From contig DYHQ01000002.1 in the NCBI GenBank assembly GCA_020724065.1, positions 12,239 to 52,343 of the forward strand: a DNA stretch of 40,105 nucleotides, read 5' to 3'. The notes beneath the pieces were generated by a model. It made no database searches, was not told where the DNA came from, and saw only the letters and a program-made list of their open reading frames with translations. Source of the DNA: Candidatus Puniceispirillum sp. GTDB lineage: Bacteria; Electryoneota; RPQS01; DYHQ01. Every line of letters begins with the position of its first letter. Within the stretch, counting starts at the first letter, position 1. Positions 16,945-24,954 of this stretch are shown here, piece by piece. A program made the position numbers and the translations under genes.

Positions 16945-17743
16945 TCGGCTCCACCTCTTGGATAGTGCCCATTTTCTGTGCAAGCCAAAGTTTCAGCCAC
17001 TTTGCATTGCGAATTGCACTGCCAGCGTGGCAATTGTTGAATAGAAGATAGCCGCGTTTCACTTTTTCCGCAAACCCCAGAACGGCCTCTCCATGTTCCT
17101 GCAGCTCGCTCTCGGAATACAAATAGTCATAGCGATCTCCCTTACTCCGATTCCACCATGCCGCGGCATTTCGTCCGTGGAAACGCACATACAAAACATC
17201 ACCAACGGCTTTGAATCCAGAAATCATCAGTCCGGGAAGCCTCGGCGCATCCACCGAAACATAGTGTAATCCCGCGTTTTGCAGAAAATCGAAGACTTCG
17301 CTTTTCCACCAACTTTCATGGCGAAACTCCGCAAAAAGCGGCGTGTCACCGGCCAGTTCACGGAGCCGCAGGAGATAGTCTTCATTCTCCGGCATCTGCC
17401 TAAATGATGAAGGGAATTGAGCAACGAATCCCTTCAGCTTACCTGAATCCAAGAGCGGTTTCAGACATTCTCGGAGTGCTTTCATCGAAGACGATGGGTC
17501 CTTGCGCTCATGAGTGGCTTCCGCATGCAATTTGGCGAAAAATTCAAAATTCGCCGGAGTGCGCAGAGCAAGCGCGGAATAGGTTTTGGGCGATGCGATT
17601 CGATAGTAGGTTGAATTGATCTCGGCAATTTGAAACTCACGAGCGTAGAAACGAATCCAATCGGTCTTCGGCAATTTGCGGGGATAATAGACTCCCACCC
17701 AATCCGCGAAACTCCAACCCGAAGTTCCCACCCTAATTTCCAT
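16925..17743 (-). CDS. DUF72 (YecE-like) TIM-barrel protein
   Basis: Member of the widespread DUF72/YecE family, 272 residues, biochemical function not established. Family landmarks are VGTSGWSFADWVGVYYP at the N-terminus, the INSTYYRI segment, FAKLHAEATHER, FAEFRHESWW, YVRFHGRNAAAWW and LLFNNCHAGSAIRNA near the C-terminus, a region rich in conserved His/Asn. The ATG start lies inside the end of hutI (11-bp overlap), and the 3' end overlaps the GGDEF gene. Its position gives no specific hint beyond cotranscription. Confidence 0.92.
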   Translation of the reverse strand: MEIRVGTSGWSFADWVGVYYPRKLPKTDWIRFYAREFQIAEINSTYYRIASPKTYSALALRTPANFEFFAKLHAEATHERKDPSSSMKALRECLKPLLDSGKLKGFVAQFPSSFRQMPENEDYLLRLRELAGDTPLFAEFRHESWWKSEVFDFLQNAGLHYVSVDAPRLPGLMISGFKAVGDVLYVRFHGRNAAAWWNRSKGDRYDYLYSESELQEHGEAVLGFAEKVKRGYLLFNNCHAGSAIRNAKWLKLWLAQKMGTIQEVEPNDDLFS

Positions 17744-18995
17744 AGCCGATGCGACCTTGTGAAACGACCACCTGCGCTCGCACGACCGCGTGAGTCAGAA
17801 GCGGAGCACCAAAGTGATAGCTTAGATATTCAAGGTGAGGAATATCCCAGAGAGTGATGTTTCCCTCTTTGCCCATCTCAAGCGAGCCGATTCGGTGGTG
17901 ATGTCTCAGAGCTCGCGCCGCATCATAGGTTACTGCCCAAAGGAGCTCCGCCGGATTCATGCGGCAATGGACCGCTGCAATCGTCTGGCACAGAGGCAAG
18001 GATTCCGTCATCGAGGAGCCCGGATTCATGTCTGTCGCGACGGCGACGCGCGCTCCCTGCTCAATCAATTTGCGCGCTCGCGGATACGGGAGGTTGCCAA
18101 GAAAAACAATGCAGGCGGGCAGAAGCACACAAACGACTTTCGTGTCAGCCAATGCGGCAATTTCCTCGTCGCTCAGATGCTCAAGATGGTCCGCTGACAT
18201 CGCATGAAGCTCAGCCGCCAAGCGTGCCCCTCCCGTATGCCCAAACTGATTGGCATGTAGCTTAATCTCCAAACCAAGCTCCTGCGCACACATCAAGATC
18301 TTCCGACTCTCCTCAACAGCAAAGGCGCCATCTTCGCAGAAGACATCCACGGCTTCAGCCAGATGCTTCTCGGCGACCGCAGGCAGCATTCTCCCGCAGA
18401 CTTCCTCGATGAACGCCTCCCGCTCGTTCTCTCGTGATGCAGGAACGGAATGCACAAGGAAAGTGGGAACCAAATCAATCGGATGACACTGACGAAGTCG
18501 GCCAATGGCCTCAAGCTGTTTTCGTTCCTGCTCCCAGACAAGTCCATAGCCCGACTTCGCTTCGAGGGTCGTTGTGCCGCAGAGCAAACAGCGATCAAGA
18601 CGAGGCAGAGACTGGCGAACCATTTCCTCTGTTGAGGCCTCAGCCAACGCCTGCGCCGAGGCGGTGATTCCTCCGCCTTCCGCTGCAATTTGCTGGTAGG
18701 TCGTACCGGCATTTCGTCGGTGAAACTCATGAGACCGCTCCCCGACAAACACGGGATGCGCATGACAATCCACAAAACCGGGAAGAGCGACACGCTGCTC
18801 AGCATCGAGAACCGGCACATCGTTCGGTGCATTCCGGCAAACATCTCGCTCGACGCCAATCTCTGCGATGCGACCGTTCAAGATTAGAACTGCCGCATTG
18901 GCTACCTCATGAACCGGTCGCGCGGGATCTTCGGCGTCCGCCGTGAGCGGTGTGTAGAGACGGCGAATATTCTTTATGAAGAGGTCTTGGGACAC
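17733..18995 (-). CDS. hutI: Imidazolonepropionase
   Basis: Third step of histidine degradation: hydrolyses 4-imidazolone-5-propionate to N-formimino-glutamate. At 420 residues it is of family length and belongs to the metal-dependent amidohydrolases. The metal-binding HxH is H78/H80 in PGFVDCHAHPVF, followed by GTTYQQIAAEGGGI and KSGYGL. The further ligand H247 is in KLHANQFG, and D322 is in ATDMNPGS. The start is a GTG sharing one base with the yjbQ stop (TAGTG), indicating coupling. hutU is two genes upstream. hutH and the last-step enzyme (hutG, hutF or ftcD type) are not in the window. Confidence 0.96.
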   Translation of the reverse strand: MSQDLFIKNIRRLYTPLTADAEDPARPVHEVANAAVLILNGRIAEIGVERDVCRNAPNDVPVLDAEQRVALPGFVDCHAHPVFVGERSHEFHRRNAGTTYQQIAAEGGGITASAQALAEASTEEMVRQSLPRLDRCLLCGTTTLEAKSGYGLVWEQERKQLEAIGRLRQCHPIDLVPTFLVHSVPASRENEREAFIEEVCGRMLPAVAEKHLAEAVDVFCEDGAFAVEESRKILMCAQELGLEIKLHANQFGHTGGARLAAELHAMSADHLEHLSDEEIAALADTKVVCVLLPACIVFLGNLPYPRARKLIEQGARVAVATDMNPGSSMTESLPLCQTIAAVHCRMNPAELLWAVTYDAARALRHHHRIGSLEMGKEGNITLWDIPHLEYLSYHFGAPLLTHAVVRAQVVVSQGRIGYGN

Positions 18996-19414
18996 TATTC
19001 GCCAGCGAATTGCACGACAACATCCCGGCGACGGGGCCGATTATCGAAGTCCATCAGCACAATTTGTTGCCAAGTTCCCAGACACAGCCTGCCATGTTCG
19101 AAAGGGACCGTGATTCCCGGCCCTACCAACGCCGCACGCACATGAGCGTAACCGTTCCCGTCGCCCCAAGTGCTGTCATGATGGTACCGAACGCCTGCAG
19201 GCACAAGCCGGTTCAACACTTCGGGCATGTCTTTCTTCAGTCCCGGCTCATACTCGAGCGTCGTTATCGAAGCGGTCGAACCGGGAACAAAAACCGTCGC
19301 CGTTCCCGCTTTCAATTCCGATTCGGCCAGTCTCTGCGCGACTCGCTCCGTCAGATCCTGAATGTCGCCGTCACCCTTCGACGCCAAGGAAATATGATAA
19401 GTCTTAACTGCCAT
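18995..19414 (-). CDS. yjbQ: YjbQ / UPF0047 family protein
   Basis: Small protein of 139 residues, annotated in databases as secondary thiamine-phosphate synthase enzyme because a homologue can supply that activity; the physiological role is unclear. Family landmarks are GTATVFVPGSTASITTLEYE, then the ligand-like cluster YHHDSTWGDGNGYAHVRA, and LCLGTWQQIVLMDFDNRPRRR at the C-terminus. The start ATG follows CGGAG closely. It is inserted between hutU and hutI, sharing one base with the hutI start. Confidence 0.93.
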   Translation of the reverse strand: MAVKTYHISLASKGDGDIQDLTERVAQRLAESELKAGTATVFVPGSTASITTLEYEPGLKKDMPEVLNRLVPAGVRYHHDSTWGDGNGYAHVRAALVGPGITVPFEHGRLCLGTWQQIVLMDFDNRPRRRDVVVQFAGE

Positions 19415-19451
19415 GCTCTCCGTTGAGTTGTGAGGGAATTACCACCAGAGA

Positions 19452-21104
19452 TTAGAAATTGATTCCGGGAATCTTGACATCTCTTTTCTGCGCACAGACG
19501 ATTGCGTCCTCGTATCCAGCATCGGCATGGCGGATGACTCCGGTCGCAGGATCATTCGTCAAGACTCTCTCCAATCGCCGCGCGGCACCAGGCGTTCCAT
19601 CGGCGACAATCACCTGCCCTGCATGCAAAGAATAGCCGATTCCAACGCCTCCTCCATGATGATAGGAAACCCACGAGGCACCCGAGGCCGTATTGACTAA
19701 CGCATTCAGGATAGGCCAATCGGCGATGGCATCTGATCCATCTTTCATTCCCTCCGTTTCTCGATAAGGAGAGGCGACTGAACCCGTGTCCAGATGGTCT
19801 CGCCCTATGACAATGGGGGCCTTGATTTTGCCCTTCCCTACCAATTCATTAATCGCGAGGCCGAACTCGGCGCGCTCACCCTGCCCGAGCCAACATATTC
19901 TCGCCGGAAGTCCCTGAAAAGGAATCCGAGGCCCTGCGTTTTCAATCCAGCGCCGCAAAGGCTCATCGCGTGGAAACAGACGCAACACTCCCTTGTCTGT
20001 TTGGTGAATATCGTCTTTCTCGCCCGACAGCGCTGCCCAGCGGAACGGCCCTTTCCCTTGACAAAAAAGAGGTCGAACATAGGCCTGAACAAAACCGGGA
20101 TAGGCGAACGCGCGGGAGAATCCGGCTTTTTGTGCCTGGCCACGCAGATTATTTCCATAGTCAAAAACAATGGCCCCCGCATCGAGAAATCCGACCATCG
20201 CCTCGGTATGAATCACCATGGAACGCATGCTCATCTCAACATATTTCGCCGGATTTTCCCTGCGAAGCTTCATCGCGTCCTCGAAGGAAATACCGTGAGG
20301 TACATAGCCATTCAATTCATCGTGTGCCGAGGTTTGGTCTGTTACGACATCAGGGCGCTCCCCTCGCTTCAGCAATTCCGGAAGAATGTCGGCACAGTTT
20401 CCCAGAAGACCTACTGAAAGAGCTTGTCCCACATTTTGAGCTTCTTTGACCCATCGGAGAGCTTCCTCCAAAGAATCCGTCCAGCGGTCGCAAAATCCCG
20501 TCGAAACGCGGCGCTCGATACGAGCGCGATCCACCTCAACGACAAGGGCCACACCCTCGTTCAATGTAACCGCGAGAGGCTGCGCGCCGCCCATGCCTCC
20601 CAATCCTCCGGTCAGCACCCAGCGCCCGCGAAGTGTTCCACCGAAATGCTGTCGAGCTACTGTGGCCAAAGTCTCATAGGTACCCTGCAAAATGCCCTGC
20701 GTGCCTATGTATATCCAAGAGCCCGCGGTCATCTGGCCATACATCGTCAATCCGAGGCGCTCGAATTCGTTGAATTTTTCCCATGTGGCCCAATGGGGAA
20801 CGAGATTGGAGTTCGCAATGAGCACGCGGGGAGCATCTTCATGAGTACGAACCACCCCAACGGGCTTTCCGGATTGAACGAGAAGTGTCTCATCGTTTTC
20901 TATTTTCCGCAAACAATGAATCAGAGCCTTCAGAGCCTCTGGATTGCGGGCAGCTTTGCCTGTGCCTCCGTAAATAATCAACTCTTGCGGCTTCTCGGCA
21001 ACAGCCGGATCGAGATTGTTCAGCAGCATGCGCAGCGCCGCCTCTTGAATCCAGCCTTTGCACGAAATCGTAGTTCCTGTGGGAGTTTTGGGAATATCTA
21101 TCAT
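19452..21104 (-). CDS. hutU: Urocanate hydratase (urocanase)
   Basis: Second step of histidine degradation: converts urocanate to imidazolonepropionate with tightly bound NAD. 550 residues, the family length. [10 protein letters not shown] is at 45-54, the glycine-rich NAD loop [11 protein letters not shown] at 165-175, and the signature [14 protein letters not shown] contains the active-site cysteine C404. [11 protein letters not shown] follows near the C-terminus. The ATG is preceded by AAGGA at 7-nt spacing. It is the first gene of the long cluster that runs to the TamA-like gene; the region upstream is a repeat-bearing spacer next to the rplQ terminator. Confidence 0.97.
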   Translation of the reverse strand: MIDIPKTPTGTTISCKGWIQEAALRMLLNNLDPAVAEKPQELIIYGGTGKAARNPEALKALIHCLRKIENDETLLVQSGKPVGVVRTHEDAPRVLIANSNLVPHWATWEKFNEFERLGLTMYGQMTAGSWIYIGTQGILQGTYETLATVARQHFGGTLRGRWVLTGGLGGMGGAQPLAVTLNEGVALVVEVDRARIERRVSTGFCDRWTDSLEEALRWVKEAQNVGQALSVGLLGNCADILPELLKRGERPDVVTDQTSAHDELNGYVPHGISFEDAMKLRRENPAKYVEMSMRSMVIHTEAMVGFLDAGAIVFDYGNNLRGQAQKAGFSRAFAYPGFVQAYVRPLFCQGKGPFRWAALSGEKDDIHQTDKGVLRLFPRDEPLRRWIENAGPRIPFQGLPARICWLGQGERAEFGLAINELVGKGKIKAPIVIGRDHLDTGSVASPYRETEGMKDGSDAIADWPILNALVNTASGASWVSYHHGGGVGIGYSLHAGQVIVADGTPGAARRLERVLTNDPATGVIRHADAGYEDAIVCAQKRDVKIPGINF

Positions 21105-21187
21105 AACTAAGTCCTTCTATGAATCATGCCCCGAACGGGCAAGACGCACACTCTTTTTCAGAGATGAGAATACGCATACAGAATGCG

Positions 21188-21321
21188 TAGCGCCCAGCTT
21201 GCTGGGCTCTAAGGCCGCGGGAGTTTCCGACCCATATCCACTATCGGAATTTGATTGAGCAATCCGGGCTGCAATAAGAGATAGCGTCGCAAGATTTCAT
21301 GGCCCAGCAAGCTGGGCGCTA
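21188..21321. repeat. REPIN-like pair of inverted palindromic repeats, locus 2
   Basis: TAGCGCCCAGCTTGCTGGGC occurs at 21188-21207 on the plus strand, preceded by G (GTAG), and is repeated exactly at 21302-21321 on the minus strand. Each copy is a TAGC tag plus a 16-nt palindrome (GCCCAGC-TT-GCTGGGC). The arrangement, tags outward and palindromes inward, matches the pair at 776-882, while the sequence between the copies differs. Confidence 0.68.
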
Positions 21322-21388
21322 TGAACACAATGGCTGCGGCAGCTATCCTTCAGTATAGCCAATCACTGCAAGAATATCAATGGAAGAG

Positions 21389-21418
21389 AAAAAAAGACGG
21401 CATGCCATGCAAACCGTC
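21389..21418 (-). terminator. Strong intrinsic terminator after rplQ (end of the alpha operon)
   Basis: On the minus strand a GACGG/CCGTC stem (21414-21418 with 21396-21400), extended internally by GCAT/ATGC pairing, is followed immediately by seven T residues (complement of 21389-21395). It lies about 35 bp after the rplQ stop and should end the ribosomal superoperon. Confidence 0.78.
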
Positions 21419-21452
21419 CTTTGCAATAGAAACTCTCGATTATGAAATCCGC

Positions 21453-22013
21453 TCAACCCTCTTTACTCCCTTCCTTTGCCTTCTTCTTCGAGGGAGCCTT
21501 GCGATGAGTCGGCTTTTCTTCCTTTGCGGCTTTCTTTTTCGCAGGCGCCTTCTTGGCTTCCGATTTTTTCGCTTTGGCGGGACTGGCCGGCCGGCTCGGC
21601 TTTGCCTCGCCCTTAGAAGTTCTTGCCTTCTCTTCTTTTTTCTTCGGAGCTGTCCCCTCGAAGCCGACCAATTCAAGCACGGCCATCGGAGCAGCATCCC
21701 CGACACGCTGACCCAACTTGATAATTCGCGTGTAGCCCCCCGGACGCTCCGCGAAAGTTGGGGCGATTCCCTCGAAAAGGCTCTTCACGATAAGTTTCTT
21801 TCGCAAGTAGCGGAGGACAAGGCGGCGTGCCGCCAGAGTTCCTTTCTTGGCATAAGTCACCAGACGCTCCGCAAAAGGCCGTGTGGCTCGGGCTTTGGTC
21901 AAGGTCGTCCGCACGCGCTTGTGCTCGAAGAGAGCCTGAGCCAAATTGGCATACAGAGCGCGACGATGGCTTGCTTTTCGTGCTAAGGTATAGCCGGTTT
22001 TGCGATGTCTCAT
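21453..22013 (-). CDS. rplQ: 50S ribosomal protein L17 with long basic C-terminal extension
   Basis: L17 lies near the polypeptide exit tunnel. Residues 1-121 match the family: MRHRKTGYTLARKASHRRAL, RVRTTLTKA, ERLVTYAKKG, and GGYTRIIKLGQRVGDAAPMAVLEL. A tail of about 65 residues, almost entirely Lys/Ala/Glu/Pro/Ser, follows, taking the protein to 186 residues against the usual 115-130. Similar tails occur on L17 of some Bacteroidota-related lineages. The start overlaps the rpoA stop (ATGA), and a strong terminator follows. Confidence 0.96.
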   Translation of the reverse strand: MRHRKTGYTLARKASHRRALYANLAQALFEHKRVRTTLTKARATRPFAERLVTYAKKGTLAARRLVLRYLRKKLIVKSLFEGIAPTFAERPGGYTRIIKLGQRVGDAAPMAVLELVGFEGTAPKKKEEKARTSKGEAKPSRPASPAKAKKSEAKKAPAKKKAAKEEKPTHRKAPSKKKAKEGSKEG

Positions 22014-23002
22014 TTGCGTCCGTAGTCGGGGTTGAGATATTTTTCGACATCCATGCCAAACTCCAGGTTCTTGGTCTGGAGAATTTGCGCCAGTTCCGTC
22101 AGGGATTTGCGACCGAAGTTCTTGAACTTCAGCATTTCATTTTCATCGCGCCGAACAAGGTCTGCAATGGTACGAATCTTCGCTTCCTTCAGGCAGTTGG
22201 CACTCCGAACCGAAAGCTCCAAGTCCTCAACAGGCTTGCGCAACAACTTTCGGATGCGCAGCACCTCATCATCAATATCCTCCTCCTCTTCTTTCTCGGC
22301 CTTGAGGTCGAAATTGATGAAGAGTTGAATATGGTCCCGGAGGATGCGCCCGGCAAAAGTGAGGGCATCTTCCGGAGTGATGGAACCATCCGTCCAGATT
22401 TCGAGGATCAGCTTTTCGTAGTCTGTGCGTTGCCCGACCCGCGTGTTTTCAACGGTGTAGGTGATATTGCGAATCGGCGAGAAAATGGCATCCAAAGGAA
22501 TCGTGCCGATGGGAGCATCGGCAGCGCGATTCTCCTCCGCCGGCACATAGCCTCGGCCCTTGCGGACGATGAGCTCCATTTTCAACCGAGAATTCTTGTT
22601 GAGCGTCGCAATGTGCATGTCGGGATTCAGCACTTCGAAGTCCGGATTTCCTTCCTGAAGACTCCGAGCCGTGAATTCGGAGGCCCCTGCCAGATCAATG
22701 AGAATCTTGTCGGGCTTCTTGCTCAACAGCTTGAAACGGACATTCTTCAGGTTGAGGGCGATTTCCGTGACATCCTCCGTCACCCCCGGAATCGTGGAAA
22801 ACTCATGCAGGATTCCGTCAATGCGCATAGAGACGATGGCCGCTCCTTGCAGAGAGGCCAATAGCACACGGCGCAGCGCGTTACCGATGGTAATTCCATA
22901 CCCGCGTTCCAACGGCTGAACGATGAACCTCCCATAGATATCCGTATGGGTCATCTCATCGAGCTCAATGGCCTCGGGCATTTGAAAATTCAATCCATTC
23001 AT
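22010..23002 (-). CDS. rpoA: DNA-directed RNA polymerase alpha subunit
   Basis: 330 residues: N-terminal dimerisation/assembly domain (1 to about 230; GYGITIGNALRRVLLAS, then LILEIWTDGSITPEDAL), an acidic linker and the C-terminal DNA-binding domain. The latter includes LELSVRSANCLKEA, whose Arg contacts UP elements, and FGRKSLTEL. I start at the ATG at 23002, with GAGGG at 5-nt spacing; the open frame extends 58 codons further into rpsD but has no family similarity. It lies between rpsD and rplQ as in other alpha operons. Confidence 0.97.
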   Translation of the reverse strand: MNGLNFQMPEAIELDEMTHTDIYGRFIVQPLERGYGITIGNALRRVLLASLQGAAIVSMRIDGILHEFSTIPGVTEDVTEIALNLKNVRFKLLSKKPDKILIDLAGASEFTARSLQEGNPDFEVLNPDMHIATLNKNSRLKMELIVRKGRGYVPAEENRAADAPIGTIPLDAIFSPIRNITYTVENTRVGQRTDYEKLILEIWTDGSITPEDALTFAGRILRDHIQLFINFDLKAEKEEEEDIDDEVLRIRKLLRKPVEDLELSVRSANCLKEAKIRTIADLVRRDENEMLKFKNFGRKSLTELAQILQTKNLEFGMDVEKYLNPDYGRK

Positions 23003-23021
23003 GAGGTCCCTCTGATGCTCA

Positions 23022-23651
23022 TTATCGGGAATAAAGCTCCACGACCAACTGCTCACTGACATCGAAAGGAATCTCCGCTCGGTTCGGACGCTCCAAGAAC
23101 GAGCCCTCCATCTTGGCCTTATCGAGCGAAAGGTAGGGAACAGTTTTTCCTTCATGCACTTTCTGCATTGCGCCATGAATCGCCGCCAGTTTCTTGGAGC
23201 GATCCTTGACGCGAATCACATCATTGGGTCGAACACAATACGATGGAATATCCACAATTCGGTCATTGACCATAAAATGACGATGCCGGACGAGTTGTCG
23301 CGCTTGACGCCTCGAGCTGGCAAAGCCGATTCGATAAATCACATTATCCAGCCGGCTTTCAAGAAGCTGCATCAGCACATCGCCGGTCACTCCCTTGTGG
23401 CGCTGTGCCTCGAAGAAAAAGCGGCGAAACTGGCGTTCCCCGAGCCCGTAGGTATTGCGAATCTTCTGCTTCTCACGAAGCTGGATACCGTATTCCGACA
23501 CTTTCCCGCGGCGTCCCCGTCCTTGACTGCCCGGAGGATAGCCCTTGCGTTCAAAAGAACACTTGGGGCTGTGGCAGCGATCCCCCTTTAGAAAAAGCTT
23601 CTTCCCTTCGCGTCGGCAAATCCTACACGCCGACCCATGATATTGCGACAT
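23022..23651 (-). CDS. rpsD: 30S ribosomal protein S4 (zinc-binding form)
   Basis: Primary 16S rRNA-binding protein that nucleates 30S assembly; 209 residues. The N-terminus has the four-cysteine zinc site C9, C12, C26, C31 (CRICRREGK then RCHSPKC), as in Thermus S4. The S4 RNA-binding domain follows (LESRLDNVIYRIGFASSRRQ, ARQLVRHRHFMVNDRIVDIPS). The SD is AAGGTGG close to the ATG. A GAACCT/AGGTTC hairpin lies in the leader at 23678-23696. Confidence 0.97.
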   Translation of the reverse strand: MSQYHGSACRICRREGKKLFLKGDRCHSPKCSFERKGYPPGSQGRGRRGKVSEYGIQLREKQKIRNTYGLGERQFRRFFFEAQRHKGVTGDVLMQLLESRLDNVIYRIGFASSRRQARQLVRHRHFMVNDRIVDIPSYCVRPNDVIRVKDRSKKLAAIHGAMQKVHEGKTVPYLSLDKAKMEGSFLERPNRAEIPFDVSEQLVVELYSR

Positions 23652-23677
23652 ACACCACCTTTTGCGTGATTGTCAGA

Positions 23678-23696
23678 GAACCTGTCCAAGAGGTTC
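23678..23696 (-). other. Hairpin in the rpsK-rpsD spacer
   Basis: A perfect 6-bp GAACCT/AGGTTC stem with a 7-nt loop lies 26 nt upstream of the rpsD start, in the longest spacer (93 bp) of the alpha operon. It could influence rpsD translation or RNA processing. There is no T-run, so it is not an intrinsic terminator. Confidence 0.35.
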
Positions 23697-23744
23697 CCTT
23701 ATCAGCATTTTTCTCCCGGTCTTTGCTCTCGATAGAAATCCCGA

Positions 23745-24134
23745 CTAAACGCGGCGGCGCTTGCGCGGACGACATCCATTGTGAGGAATGGGTGTGATGT
23801 CCTTGATCGAACTCACTCCCAACCCGGCGGCCGCCAGCCCCCGAATCGCCGATTCACGACCCGCTCCGGGTCCTCGCACAAAAACGGCCACCTTGTTCAG
23901 GCCGAGTTCCATCGCGGTTTTTGCGGCGGAACTGGCGGCAAGCTGAGCGGCGAAGGCCGTGCTTTTTCGCGATCCCTTGAATCCCATTCGACCCGCCGTT
24001 GCCCAGGATATGACATTCCCGTAATTGTCGGTGATGGTCACCATCGTGTTGTTGAAGGATGCCTTGATACGGGCAATCCCGACGGCTTCCACACGCTCTT
24101 TCTTTGCCAACCGTTTTTTCTTCAATACCGCCAC
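23745..24134 (-). CDS. rpsK: 30S ribosomal protein S11
   Basis: S11, 129 residues, lines the mRNA exit channel on the platform. Family landmarks are [55 protein letters not shown] and the C-terminal [15 protein letters not shown]. It lies between rpsM (41-bp gap) and rpsD (93-bp gap), as is standard for the alpha operon. Confidence 0.98.
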   Translation of the reverse strand: MAVLKKKRLAKKERVEAVGIARIKASFNNTMVTITDNYGNVISWATAGRMGFKGSRKSTAFAAQLAASSAAKTAMELGLNKVAVFVRGPGAGRESAIRGLAAAGLGVSSIKDITPIPHNGCRPRKRRRV

Positions 24135-24175
24135 AAAAAAGTCTCCTTAATTTCAACAGCGACGAGCCGCATCCC

Positions 24176-24556
24176 TCACTTGCCGACTTGACGCTTCACT
24201 TGAATCATGCCGCCCTTTTTCTTTCCCTTTCGGGTCCGCGCGTTGTTTTTCGTATTCTGTCCGCGCACGGGCAGTCCACGCCGATGGCGAATCCCCCGAT
24301 AGCAGCCGATGTCCATCAAGCGCTTCATGTTCATCGTGATTTCGGTGCGCAGAGGGCCTTCCACTTTCAATTCCGCAACGGCGGTACGAATCTTGTTCAG
24401 TTCCTCATCGGTGAGCTGATGAGAGCGCTTATTCCAATTCACGCCGCAGGATGCGAGAATCTTCTGCGAAAGAGGCCGCCCGATACCATAGATGTAGGTC
24501 AGCGCCACCTCAATACGCTTGTCTCGCGGTATATCAACGCCGGCAATTCGTGCCAT
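24176..24556 (-). CDS. rpsM: 30S ribosomal protein S13
   Basis: S13, 126 residues, at the head of the 30S subunit, contacts the P-site tRNA and bridges to L5. It begins [22 protein letters not shown]. The middle region is [11 protein letters not shown], with [16 protein letters not shown] toward the end, and the basic tail starts [10 protein letters not shown]. It follows rpmJ by 23 bp. Confidence 0.98.
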   Translation of the reverse strand: MARIAGVDIPRDKRIEVALTYIYGIGRPLSQKILASCGVNWNKRSHQLTDEELNKIRTAVAELKVEGPLRTEITMNMKRLMDIGCYRGIRHRRGLPVRGQNTKNNARTRKGKKKGGMIQVKRQVGK

Positions 24557-24579
24557 GTTTCACCTCGACCTCGGCGCCC

Positions 24580-24696
24580 TTATCCTTGGCGCTGCTTATG
24601 CTTTTTGGACCGGCTGCAAATCACCATCACTTTGCCGTGACGCCGGATAATCTTGCAGTAGTCGCAAATCTTTCTTACCGATGAACGAATTTTCAT
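24580..24696 (-). CDS. rpmJ: 50S ribosomal protein L36 (zinc-binding form)
   Basis: 38-residue L36, read directly from the minus strand between infA and rpsM: it begins [20 protein letters not shown] and ends SKKHKQRQG before TAA. The zinc ligands C11, C14, C27 and H33 are all present, as in E. coli L36. The ATG is at 24696 and the stop at 24580-24582. The infA-rpmJ-rpsM order is universal, which supports the call. Confidence 0.96.
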   Translation of the reverse strand: MKIRSSVRKICDYCKIIRRHGKVMVICSRSKKHKQRQG

Positions 24697-24710
24697 ATGT
24701 ATGCCCTTCT

Positions 24711-24929
24711 CTATTTGTAGCGATAGGTGATTCGACCGCGACGCAAATCATAAGGAGACAGCTCGACGACCACTCGATCTCCGGGGAGAATCTTGATAAA
24801 ATGCATTCTCATCTTTCCTGAAATATGGGCAAAGATTGTATGGCCATTCTCGAGTTCGACTCGAAAGGTGGCATTCGGGAGCATCTCGCTAATCACGCCG
24901 TCCACTTTGATTGGATGCTCTTTCGCCGT
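24711..24929 (-). CDS. infA: Translation initiation factor IF-1, apparently with an ACG start codon
   Basis: IF-1, a one-domain OB-fold protein that occupies the 30S A site during initiation. [41 protein letters not shown] and [14 protein letters not shown] match the family throughout. The nearest conventional start, a GTG at 24905, drops the eight-residue N-terminus and has no SD. Reading upstream in frame gives [11 protein letters not shown], which aligns with the family start MAKED. The codon in the Met1 position is ACG (24927-24929), with a perfect AAGGAG 8 nt upstream. With that start the protein is 72 residues, exactly the E. coli length. An in-frame ATT two codons earlier is only 2 nt from the SD; a stop codon lies just beyond. 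A base error in the assembly is the main alternative. Confidence 0.88.
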   Translation of the reverse strand, partial: TAKEHPIKVDGVISEMLPNATFRVELENGHTIFAHISGKMRMHFIKILPGDRVVVELSPYDLRRGRITYRYK

Positions 24930-24954
24930 ACGAATTTCTCCTTGCTCTTATTGA

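Larger units (their letters stand above)
21105..21452. other. Intergenic spacer between rplQ and hutU
   Basis: 348 bp without a credible gene. It contains the rplQ terminator (21389-21418), a pair of inverted REP-like repeats (21188-21321) and a TACGCAT/ATGCGTA hairpin next to the first repeat (about 21172-21190). A small TGCCC/GGGCA hairpin lies just upstream of the hutU SD. A hutU promoter should be here, but I cannot point to a convincing -35/-10 pair. Confidence 0.55.

Noticed and set aside
21105-21170. Riboswitch or HutC operator upstream of hutU
   Set aside because: Only small hairpins are visible; I could not match any known riboswitch consensus or a clear operator dyad.
23678-23696. 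Intrinsic terminator between rpsK and rpsD
   Set aside because: A stem exists but no T-run follows on the minus strand; kept only as a hairpin of unknown role.
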